From Flectonema sp. DT1601 (Eukaryota > Euglenozoa > Diplonemea > Diplonemida > Diplonemidae): 64,000 nucleotides of DNA. The stretch lies in contig OZ025798.1 in the NCBI GenBank assembly GCA_964019425.1, positions 186,001 to 250,000 of the forward strand, read 5' to 3'. Shown piece after piece: positions 55,801 through 64,000 of the stretch (positions are counted from its first letter, which is position 1; each line of letters opens with the position of its first letter). Under the pieces are notes generated by a model, which did not search any database, was not told the origin of the DNA, and was given only the letters and a program-made list of their open reading frames with translations. A program made the position numbers and the translations under genes.

Positions 55801-56649
55801 CTATAAATGTATCGTACGAATTTGTGTTGTTGGTGTGGACAGAGTGACATTTGGATTGATTGGTTTTGTGCAAGAATTAACAAAGAAATCACCTGCAACA
55901 GATGACGGTAAACAGCTATTGATTGGCTGAGACGTTTGGATCGCAAATCCAGCGCAGTCATTAGTACCCAGATATCTTACTACTGATAAACCGACTTCGG
56001 CATTGCATTCAACTGCAATTAATGATCCTCCCTCTGCAGTCACAAGACAAGAACCCAAATCGTAACCAGAAGTTAAACATTGATCTAAACAATTTCTATC
56101 ATCACACTGACGTTGATAGAATTTACGAGGTCCTGGTGATGGCGTGTCTTTCACGTTATTTGAATGAAAACATTTTCCATCTTTTGGAATTCTAACGGCA
56201 TCGTTGAATAATAACGATTTTGCAATCCAGTGAGTTGAAGTAGAAGAAATAACCTCGACAGCTTCCACCATTGGATTCATATTATTGTTACACGGCATCG
56301 TTCCATTATTCGAGAATTGCCAACCAGAAACATCAACGTCGACTGAAATTGGAAGTAGTTTTTCAATCATTGAAATATTGTAGCTGCCAGCCTTCACATT
56401 TGCTACTGCTTTCTTTACAGTTTCCTTACAATTATTAATAAACTGGTCTGATGAAGAATCAGCATGTCTACTTGGCTTTGCATGTTCCCCAGCTTGAATC
56501 AGATTGCGTAGAAACATATCTCTTTTGGCAGATTCTTCTTCTTTATTATTAAATACTTTGTTGTATTTTGATTTGAAATCGTTCCATTTAAATTCCAATG
56601 AGGAGGTCGATACCCCAGTCACTAACAGCATCATGGCAATTGCTCTCAT
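55801..56649 (-). CDS. Secreted protein with an I29 (cathepsin propeptide-like) domain and a Cys-rich region
   Basis: 282 residues with a signal peptide (MRAIAMMLLVTGVSTSS). Residues about 20-55 (FKWNDFKSKYNKVFNNKEEE, then RDMFLRNLIQAGEHA) closely match the I29 inhibitor domain that precedes papain-family proteases. No protease follows: there is no QGxCGSCW motif. Instead the protein has ten or more cysteines, including CDDRNCLDQC and CNAEVGLSVV...CAGF. Papain-like Cys protease inhibition by a free-standing propeptide is a plausible role, as known for CTLA-2-type proteins; it may equally be a relic fusion. Two potential N-glycosylation sites are visible. An A-rich stretch precedes the start, the weakest acceptor among all genes here. 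Confidence 0.78.
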   Translation of the reverse strand: MRAIAMMLLVTGVSTSSLEFKWNDFKSKYNKVFNNKEEESAKRDMFLRNLIQAGEHAKPSRHADSSSDQFINNCKETVKKAVANVKAGSYNISMIEKLLPISVDVDVSGWQFSNNGTMPCNNNMNPMVEAVEVISSTSTHWIAKSLLFNDAVRIPKDGKCFHSNNVKDTPSPGPRKFYQRQCDDRNCLDQCLTSGYDLGSCLVTAEGGSLIAVECNAEVGLSVVRYLGTNDCAGFAIQTSQPINSCLPSSVAGDFFVNSCTKPINPNVTLSTPTTQIRTIHL

Positions 56650-57001
56650 CTTTTTTATTTTTTATTTTTTTTTTTTGATGAAAATTCCTTTATTGAGAAT
56701 GATGACACGATTTGACTACTATGCATGAAATTCTCACATTGTAATCAAAAGAGTAAAAAATACTATAAACTGATTGGACACAGAACGGTAACGGCACTCG
56801 GACATTGGATGTGACTTCGTCAAACACTACAGAACGTAGCTAAAAGTGGTGTGTGTATTGTTGGGAAAGAAAGAAAGAAAGAAAAAAAAAAAAAACGAAA
56901 AAAAAATTACATCGACACACACTAGACATGACAGAGCACGCATCAATGTTAGGTCAAGTGTATGTGATAGTCTTATATAATTATATTAAATTACATTTCC
57001 C

Positions 57002-57032
<31 letters not shown>

Positions 57033-57092
57033 GAAAGAAAAAAAAAGATCCGATCGAAGTAATCTCTCTCAAAACTATCAACAACTTCTAAT
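56650..57092. other. Intergenic spacer
   Basis: A/T runs (A about 20 at 57003-57022) and GAAAGAAAGAAAG purine repeats near 56868-56890 and 57030. Nothing else recognised. Confidence 0.4.
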
Positions 57093-58124
57093 TTAATTGT
57101 AATTATTAGGATTTGGACAGACCTTTGGCTGTGCAGGTTTCGGAATGTTATTTAAAGCGGACATGTCAGCAGCTGAAAGAGTAAAGTCAAACACATCCAT
57201 ATTTTGTTTTTGATGACTAATATTCCAACTTCTTGGATTAACAACAACATTCTGTTGTAAGGCCCATCGAAGCCACACTTGAGCAGCTGACTTTCCATAC
57301 TTTTGACCAACCTGCTGAGCAGTCGGGTGACTAGTTAGAACTGGTTTCCAAAAACCATACTCAATGTCAGGTGTACCTAAAGGAGCGTAACTGTTGACGG
57401 TAATGTTGTTAGCATGGCAGTACGAAACCAGATTAAACTCATGCCAGTAGCCGTGAAATTCAAACTGATTAACGGCAGGCCACCCAGATGGTGATTGGCT
57501 CTTCATGACGTCCTTTAGATGTTTTTCTTCGAAGTTTGAAACACCAACAGCCTTTGCACCTCCGTTTGATTTTGTTTCTAAGAGAGCTTTCCATGTCGAT
57601 TGTCTGCATAAGGATGCTGAATATTGCATTTTCGTATTGCAGTGTACGTCTGTTGATGTCGCAGCTGCGGAAGAGTTGTCACTCGGCCAGTGGATTAGAA
57701 TCAGATCAAAGTAATTTGTGTTGAAAAGTTTTAATCCATCATCAATCTGTTGCTTTGCGTCTTTATAACCCAATGGATGAGGAGGACCGACTTTGTATGT
57801 GATAAAGACTTCTGATCTTGGAGTGCTAGTCCAATTATCGGTTGAATTCAGAATCCCTGCGGCTACCCCCGGAGCAGATTGGTATCCCAAAGCAGAGTCG
57901 AATCTTCTTCCTCCAAGAGAAAACCATTTCATTGAATTTATGTGACCTTCCGATATATTCCAATGCTCTGGTCTTGCTTCAGGGCTTTTTCCTGCTGAGT
58001 ACCCTCCTGTTCCTAAACCAACAACTTCCATTCTACTACTCTCACTGGCTGCATTGTGAAGCTGTACAAATGGTATCTCAGCCGTTACAGCTGCTAACAT
58101 AGTTGAAGCGATTGCCGCCTTCAT
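57093..58124 (-). CDS. Secreted aldo-keto reductase family protein
   Basis: 343 residues from the ATG at 58124. The upstream in-frame extension starts at a TTG and crosses an acceptor (TTTTTTTGAAAAAG), so it is not used. A signal peptide is likely (MKAAIASTMLAAVTAEIP). The AKR catalytic tetrad is present: Asp and Tyr in RRFDSALGYQSAPGV, Lys in EVFITYKVG, His in LILIHWPSD. GVSNFEEKHL and VNQFEFHGYW are classic AKR segments, and NPRSWNISHQKQNMDVFDF sits in the NADP(H)-binding place. Family enzymes reduce carbonyls with NADPH in the cytosol, so a secretory signal plus several NxS/T sites is unusual; extracellular or ER-lumenal action is inferred. Confidence 0.88.
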   Translation of the reverse strand: MKAAIASTMLAAVTAEIPFVQLHNAASESSRMEVVGLGTGGYSAGKSPEARPEHWNISEGHINSMKWFSLGGRRFDSALGYQSAPGVAAGILNSTDNWTSTPRSEVFITYKVGPPHPLGYKDAKQQIDDGLKLFNTNYFDLILIHWPSDNSSAAATSTDVHCNTKMQYSASLCRQSTWKALLETKSNGGAKAVGVSNFEEKHLKDVMKSQSPSGWPAVNQFEFHGYWHEFNLVSYCHANNITVNSYAPLGTPDIEYGFWKPVLTSHPTAQQVGQKYGKSAAQVWLRWALQQNVVVNPRSWNISHQKQNMDVFDFTLSAADMSALNNIPKPAQPKVCPNPNNYN

Positions 58125-58381
58125 TTTTTTTTTTTCAGTGGATTTAGTCGTCTTTTTCAAAAAAAGAAAGTAATATTGCTAACACCAATAACTAATAGTT
58201 TCTCATGGCTTCATTCACCACACGTGTCTCTTATCATTCCGTATAGTAATTCTGTAATGAAATAAAATAGGGGCTTTTTTTTTTTGAACAACATAACCTA
58301 CTTCAATGTTGTGGTACAAGTACAGAACAATAAAAGAGTGCAACACGCACAAACTAGGGATTAGTGGTAAGAGGTAGTAAC
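58125..58381. other. Short spacer between AKR and PH-domain genes
   Basis: 257 bp with one T run at 58277-58286. It holds the acceptor of the AKR gene and the 3' UTR of the PH gene. Confidence 0.4.
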
Positions 58382-60532
58382 TCAACCTCGAGTAGTGTCA
58401 AAGTATTGTCGACGAGGAGATCCAGCAGGAGGCAATAGGTTTGGTGGTATGAGAGTCATCTTTTCACCAGAACGGCGTATTAAGTCATCAATGGTGTCTT
58501 CATTAGGATGTCCATAAGTTGGGGAAAACGTTGGTTCGATGACCTCGACCCGAGTACGTCGTTGTGAAGTAGGTTTAATAGAACTAGCCATAGCTGCACG
58601 AGGGGAACCACCTCCCCCCGGTAATGCTGCCCAAGGGGAGCCACCAGGAACTGCTGGTCGAGGAGGGATTGGAGATCCGTTTTCTGAACTTTTTTTTTGC
58701 CTTGGAGGACTCACGTAGCAAACTGCGAGTACTAATCCTCTAAGGCTGTCCAACCACTCCGCTCGTTCTACAGATGTTCGAGCACAGAATCGATGTTTTG
58801 AACCGTCCTTTAGTTCAACATAGAATCCAAGATGTCGGTACTTATCGAGTCCAATTGGAGGAGTATACTCAAAAAATGATTCCACCTCAACAGATACGAC
58901 GTTTGATAATTCCATCGTCTCTACTTCACCCCACTTGCGATCTCGGTGAGCGTAGCAGAGTTGGCCTTTCTCTGGATCAGTCCAGAGGTAGACATCTCTC
59001 CAAATCTTTCCACCAGAATCTTCCCAGCCAGCCATCGATGACAAAACTCGACCTCCGTACGTCTGACGCGTTGCAGACAAAACCGACTCTGCCTGAAGTC
59101 TGAATGCGTTCATATGAAATTCAGTCGCTATGTCAAAGCGACATGTCAATTCTTCAATCATTACTCCTTTCTCATCTGCTTCGTTAGTCTTCAGACGGAG
59201 TCGTTCACGAGTGTCAAGTAACTGTTTTTTGAGTTAGTCAATAAAGAACATTATATAATTATAACTATAAATACAATACATACATCTGCAGTAGTCACGT
59301 CCAGGTCGTATTGTAAACGATCTCGATGGTCTTCTAGTTGTTTAATGACCTCTCGGAGGTCACCGATCTGTTGGGGTTGTTTGTTGTAGTCACTCTCAAG
59401 AAGAACAATAAAAAAAAAAAAAAAGGAAGGAATAACAAACCACTAAATCTTTAATTCCCTTCATCTCACGGAATAGTTGGTTGTTTGATTGTGTCAGCCA
59501 ATCAGTCTCACTCTCCATGCGAGCAATGTCATCTTCAAGGTCCATAATTTTCCTTTGCGAAGCATGGTTTGCGAACATGAAGTTTTCACCGTGTTCCTGA
59601 GCTTCTGACAACCGACCAGAAAGAATGAATTTCTCTTTCTCAATAGAACTGATTTTAAAGTCTTTCTTCTCCTCTCTTCTCATCGCAAGCCATCTTGCCC
59701 AGGTTAAGAAATAGTTGCTCATAACATTCTTGTTAGTGGCAGTTTCCAAGACTTCGCTGGCTTCTTTTTTAGTCTGTTCTTTGCGATTAATTTCTTTTTG
59801 AAGTTTCCCTTCGAGGACGTCGATAACTCCCTCGAGTTCAGATTGAGTGTCGGCGGCTTCTTTTGCAGCTTTTTGCATTTTTTCATCGGTATTTAGAAGT
59901 TGGATTGCAAAGTCACGAGCCTTTCGGAGATCTTTCATGCGAAGTTCAACGACAGTCATTTCAGACATCATCCAATGATAAAAAAACTGTCGTCTGTTGT
60001 TCTCATGGGCGTCTATGTATGCTCGTTGCTTCTCTTCGGTAGCTTCCAACTCTTCTAAATCGATCATCACGTTAGTGTCTGAAGGCATTGGTGTTCCTGA
60101 GATTACAGCCATCCAACGATCTCTCTCTTCAGCACTTTCACACCTCAACTCAAATTTTCTATGCATTTTAGGATGGTGAACCGTAAAAGCTACAGGATCT
60201 TTTTCTGCAAAACCAATTTCAGTTTGTTCGTCAACTGCAATTGCACCCTTCTCTTCGTAGTATCTCAAATGTTGTCCCTTCAAGACAAACCATCGCCTGT
60301 CGAAATCCCTACCAAGAACTAATGACGGAGTCTTCTTCTTTAAGAATCCTTGCATAAATATCTTATCCTCTGTGTGCATTCCTAAAGCAGCTTCTAATAG
60401 TCGATAGTCCATTCGAGAGTCTTCAAGTTCTTTTTGAAGGTCGATAATGCGATGGTTAAGTCTCTCGATGTCATCTAATTCGTCTGTTTCTGCAACACCG
60501 AAGTCTTCGTGCATGCTCTCAGCGTGAGCCAT
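58382..60532 (-). CDS. Two-PH-domain coiled-coil protein (three exons)
   Basis: Exons 60532-59441, 59394-59284 and 59221-58382 (GTTTGT and GTATGT donors, GAG and CAG acceptors) give 680 residues. The first PH domain is at about 55-150 (IFMQGFLKKKTPSLV, RRWFVLKGQHLRYYEEK, ending AEERDRWMAVISG with the typical C-terminal Trp). A long coiled coil occupies about 170-410. The second PH-like domain is at about 445-560 (KIWRDVYLWTDPEKGQLCYA to VERAEWLDSLRG). The tail is Pro/Ser-rich. PH domains often bind phosphoinositides; a membrane or vesicle scaffold is likely. The start lies 31 nt after a TAACAG acceptor. Confidence 0.88.
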
Positions 60533-61283
60533 ATTATGAGGCTTGCTTCTTGCCCACCACCACCTGTTATTTTAGGAATTTAATCAGAATGAAAATAAAA
60601 AGTTACAACAAGAAAAAGAATCAGCCAAACTTAACTTTCCTTTTACTTTCTTACTCATTCATTTTGTGTGCCATCCAGTAGCCTGTGAAAGGAATAGGTT
60701 AGGTTAAGTTAAACTGTCACAATTCTCTTTCTTCTGAACAGGTTTATCTGTACAAGAAGCAAAAAAAAAGGGAAGAAAAATAGGAAACAAGAAAAGAATG
60801 TGTTTCCAGCATTTGAAAAAGAAGATAGAGAAAACATTAAATAAATCTTTCTGCTGTTCTGTTTCTTCAAAAGCAAGGGAGATGCTGTCTTGTCCTACTC
60901 AACAAAGGGACAGCTTAACTTAGTTGGTGTTTGTAAGTTAGTATATGAGATCACTAAGATAATGTATTAAATCAAAATATATATAAAAAAGGAAAGCCCT
61001 CGCAACACATTGTTCTGCTGTTCCGTAAAACACTTGTGGTGGAATACCTAGTTTCAGGTCTTAATCTTATACTATACTTGGTAAGTTGGTAGTATTTAGA
61101 ATATGAGATACTATTAATAGTTATCAGTCAATCAAAAAAACAATAGAACGCAACAATTCGTAGGACAACAAACAAATAATGGTTGGTTGGGCTTTAATTA
61201 ACTTCCCCCAGTCCTCTTCAGCGGGGGACACTGCGGTGTCAAGCCTGTCTACTTTAATGAACAAGGCTAAACTTTGAATTCCC

Positions 61284-61692
61284 GTGCCAAATGTTAATGA
61301 AATATCGGATCTCAACACAAACGTTTCTGAAATGGACAGCTCCACACACGAAAGTATTCGAAATGGATGCAAAGAAAAAAGAAAAAGGAAAAAAATTTGT
61401 TTTCCTTTGGGATTCTCCTTTTTAAGATGTACAAGCATGAAGAAGTGATCTAAATCCCTTAAAAATATTCAAATCATTAGTCAGGTGACGATTTCACTGA
61501 AGACCAATAATATTGAATCGAAACAACGATGAGAGGAATAGAGAGGAAAGGTACGCTATTAAGACATTGATTTCGTAAGAACTGCAACAGAATGTCACAA
61601 CATTGAAGTGCCAAATGTTACTGAAATGTCGGATTACAACACAAATGATTTAGTAACGGACAGCCAACGCAAGAGTTTCCGAAATGGACAGC
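61284..61692. repeat. Diverged direct repeat pair of about 60-85 bp
   Basis: 61284-61343 and 61608-61692 both read GTGCCAAATGTTA.TGAAAT, then TCGGAT..CAACACAAA, and end in CGAAATGGACAG or TGAAATGGACAG. The second copy has an extra block of about 25 bp. They differ by several substitutions, so they are not recent. Confidence 0.75.
61511..61609. repeat. Copy of the 3' flank of the Cys-rich repeat gene
   Basis: About 80 percent matching to 62629-62731, with the shared core AATAGAGAGGAAAGG and then CAGAATGTCACAACA. The second copy lies directly after the stop codon of the gene at 62736. This makes the first copy look like the 3' UTR of a lost or rearranged duplicate. Confidence 0.75.
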
Positions 61693-62628
61693 AAAAAAAA
61701 AAAAACCGTCCTTGTCTATTCAATCCAACGTTGTATATTATGAGTTCTAGGAGACATTTAACACGTTATTTTATCCAACGTTACTATGATGAGGTCTCCA
61801 GGAGGGTAACTCACAGCAACAGAGGGCCTCATCCGTAACAGTTTCCGAAGACTCCGTATGGATTGTTGAATTAGCTTCAGCTGAAGGGATGTAATTTATT
61901 TTATTTGATTAATAGACACCCATCTTCAGCTTTTCACTTTGCATGCTTATTAAATTATTGAACTTGAACTAAATATTTAAAAAACAAAAAGTTAAAAACA
62001 CTACACACTCGTGACAAACTAAAAACTCATAGAGCATCAAACATCAATGCTAAATTAGAAGCCCTCTTCTTCAATCGAACCACACTGGATCGATCCGAGT
62101 AACTTCAGAAGACATAATCTACTCCAGGAATGAATTAAAGTAGTTTGCATTTTAACAAACACATAAAAGATAAACATCTTAAACTTGGACTTCTTTGAAA
62201 GGAACAATTACAGCAATGAATGTCACTACTACCCACAATGGATATTGCTACCCAAAGCGCCTAACACGAGTCTTACTCATATCGAAAACAATAGCGAAGG
62301 CCGAGCAGATTGTGCCAACTCAAAATCCATAATTCTCGTCAGGAAAGTATTATCGAGAACTAGGGCAAAAAAAAAGAAACTTCAAAATTTTCGGAAACCC
62401 TTATCCTTGCGGGAGTCAAAGTGTGTGAAAGAAACTACTCACAAGAATAGTTTCTTACAACTATGCCCTTTATTCTTAAAAGTTTCCGCCTTATTTACGA
62501 ATTCCACCAAACAAGTATGAAGAAATTCGTTGAAAAACATTCAAACAAGATAATAATTGGTTAATAAATTTAAACTAGGAACTATGATCATGCTTCAATG
62601 ATTCACTGTGACCTAACTAAACTCATCG

Positions 62629-62731
62629 CTATTGATCGAAACAATAATGAGACGAATAGAGAGGAAAGGCACGCTATTAAGATATTAAATTCATTTCATT
62701 AGAACAACACAGAATGTCACAACAGTGAAGT
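62629..62731. repeat. Second copy of the duplicated 3' flank
   Basis: Partner of 61511-61609. It ends four bases before the stop codon of the Cys-rich gene and so is that gene's proximal 3' UTR. Confidence 0.75.
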
Positions 62732-62735
62732 TCTC

Positions 62736-63758
62736 TCACTTGGAAATCAGGTGGTTTGGCATACAGATCATGTCTCCGGCACCACGTCCATTCTCAACGT
62801 AGCACCCGTAACCAGCCCCCATCAACCTTTTGGTATCGTCAGCACCTCTTGCCGAATCATAGGTGCCCATTATACTACAAATTATTCCAGAACACCTATT
62901 TATTGTGTCCGAGTCTGCTGGTGTCCATCCCTGATTGCAGCTCGACGAAAAAGTGTTGATTGTCAGAGAAGAGCAAGGTACCGATGGTAGTGGAGTAGGT
63001 GCTGGTGGTGGCGGAGTTTGTGCTAGAACTGGAGTTGTGTTGTTTGGCATACAGATCAGGTCAACGGCACTACTTCCATCCTCAACATAGCATCCGTAAC
63101 CAGCTCCCAGCAACCTTTTGGTATCGTCAGCACCACTTGCCGAATCATAGGTGCCCATTATACTACAAATTATTCCAGAACACCTGTTTATTGTGTCCGA
63201 ATCTGCTGGTGTCCATCCCGAACTGCAGCTCGATGAAAAAGTGTCGACTGTCAGAGAAGAGCAAGGTACCGATGGTGGTGGAGTAGGTGCTGGTGGTGGT
63301 GGAGTAGGTGCTGGAACTGGAGTTGTGTTGTTTGGCATACAGATCATGTCTCCGGCACCACTTCCATCCTCAACATAACATCCGTAACCTGCCCCCATCA
63401 ACCTTTTGGTACCGTCAGCACCTCTTGCCAAATCCCAGGTGTCCATCATACTACAAATTGTTGCAGCACAATTACTCATTGTTTCCGTGTCTGCTGGTTT
63501 CATTCCCGTATTGCAGCTCGATGATTGCCTGACGATACTCAGTGAGCTGCAATCAAAAGCAGTCTGTTTGTATTTTAATAACACCCGACAATACCGATAC
63601 TAAATTCAGACTGTTAGTTGGTACGAAACTCTTGTTGTACAAACTAACTAAGTAACCCTTCCACACAACAACAAATCATTTCAATAAGGAAGGGAATGAT
63701 GAAATAATAAACATACCGAAGACGCAAACAAACCGATAACAACAACAAAAGTCTTCAT
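62736..63758 (-). CDS. Secreted Cys-rich protein with three tandem domains (two exons)
   Basis: Exons 63758-63717 and 63563-62736 give 289 residues. The first exon encodes most of the signal peptide (MKTFVVVIGLFASS), and the split falls within it. The mature protein has three copies of a domain of about 75 residues. Each carries CSSL, a CNTG/CSSG/CNQG turn, ADTET or ADSDTINRC, ICS(I/M)M, GADGTKRLMGAGYGCYVE and ICMPN. They are joined by Pro/Thr linkers (APTPPPPAPTPPPSVP). Copies 2 and 3 are far more alike than copy 1, in DNA as well as protein. Six cysteines per domain suggest three disulfides; family unknown. An adhesin, matrix or defensive role is a guess. A TGATGACAG acceptor lies 12 nt above the ATG. 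Confidence 0.87.
62760..63400 (-). repeat. Tandem coding repeats of about 260 bp in the Cys-rich gene
   Basis: Units starting near 62750, 63040 and 63335 share long identical stretches, such as the segment coding GAGYGCYVE and the Pro-linker. The middle and 3' units are nearly identical. Confidence 0.85.
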
Positions 63759-64000
63759 CTTATTTATTTACTGTCATCAGGAGGTAAAAAAGATGCTCAA
63801 GGAAGAACAAAGGCAACATGCAACTATAAATAGGGTTGCTTCACATAACTACTCACTTTAAATAGGAATCCACGTCGGTCAATACTATAAATACCATTAA
63901 CTTGCTGTCAAGGCGTAGGCCACGTGCTTCAGGTTGAACAGAATCAGGAGGGGAGGAAGTGAGTACAGCCTAATTGAAGCAAAGCTTCTGATGATTAAAA
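63759..64000. other. Upstream flank of the Cys-rich gene to the window edge
   Basis: 242 bp with no open frame of note. It contains the acceptor-like pyrimidine stretch TTTTTTACCTCC next to the start and the TATA-like boxes. Confidence 0.4.
63824..63893 (-). promoter_or_regulatory. Possible TATA-like elements upstream of the Cys-rich gene
   Basis: Three similar AT boxes read CTATTTATAG (63824-63833), CTATTTAAAG (63856-63865) and TATTTATAG (63885-63893) on the minus strand, 65-135 bp above the ATG. They could be core promoter elements; AT-rich DNA makes chance matches easy. Confidence 0.3.

Larger units (their letters stand above)
60533..62735. other. 2.2-kb spacer with direct repeats and gene-derived debris
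   Basis: No supported gene. The interval contains two pairs of diverged direct repeats (listed separately). The plus-strand frame at 62185-62520 lacks any ATG and has no recognisable motif. A short A run lies at 61692-61704. Confidence 0.5.

Noticed and set aside
62185-62520. 111-codon plus-strand open frame
   Set aside because: It opens with TTG, has no ATG and no recognisable motif, and lies on the opposite strand to all genes.
1-64000. Transposons, retroelements, CRISPR arrays and rRNA genes
   Set aside because: I saw no transposase, reverse transcriptase, terminal repeats, regularly spaced repeats or rRNA-like segments in the window.

Overview
The window is eukaryotic nuclear DNA, almost certainly from a protist. 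Coding sequence is dense. Most proteins are large and read through one or two long exons. The few introns that can be placed with confidence are short (about 60-275 bp), AT-rich and GT-AG. Families include a four-domain voltage-gated cation channel, an XPF nuclease, an RBR ubiquitin ligase and a gamma-synergin-like coat protein. Long A and T runs fill the gaps. Stops are standard (TAA, TAG and TGA all end genes). I cannot name the organism.

Layout: all 19 well-supported genes lie on the minus strand, so the direction of transcription is right to left. From the right end: a secreted Cys-rich triple-repeat protein (62.7-63.8 kb), a two-PH-domain coiled-coil protein (58.4-60.5), a secreted aldo-keto reductase (57.1-58.1), a secreted I29-like protein (55.8-56.6), an AT-rich 4-kb stretch with possible multi-exon small genes (51.9-55.4), a low-complexity protein with an FY..NPSK motif (49.7-51.5), an IQ-motif helical protein (46.5-49.3), an RluA pseudouridine synthase (44.7-46.2), a metallo-beta-lactamase/rhodanese protein (42.5-44.6), a small two-repeat protein (41.2-42.0), a secreted CxxC protein (39.5-40.1), XPF (36.3-39.1), a low-complexity protein (34.1-36.0), a giant RBR E3 ligase (27.4-33.8), the cation channel (17.5-26.2), a synergin-like protein (13.6-16.6), an LRR/NACHT/WD40 protein (8.1-13.4), an LRR/coiled-coil protein with cadherin-like repeats (2.7-7.8), a cystathionine gamma-lyase-type enzyme (1.4-2.6), and the edge of another cadherin-like gene (1-294).

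The most telling global pattern is that nearly every start codon has a pyrimidine/A-rich stretch ending in AG some 5-35 nt upstream. One gene pair is separated by only 85 bp. With complete strand uniformity, this is what polycistronic transcription resolved by spliced-leader trans-splicing looks like (as in euglenozoans, dinoflagellates and perkinsids). 5'-UTR introns would look similar, so the point is inference.

The genes do not form one pathway. They cover ubiquitin signalling, clathrin/AP-1 trafficking, excision repair, RNA modification, sulfur chemistry, ion flux and several secreted proteins. Four genes share small recurring modules (two with cadherin-like repeats, two with the FY..P motif), hinting at local duplication or lineage-specific families.
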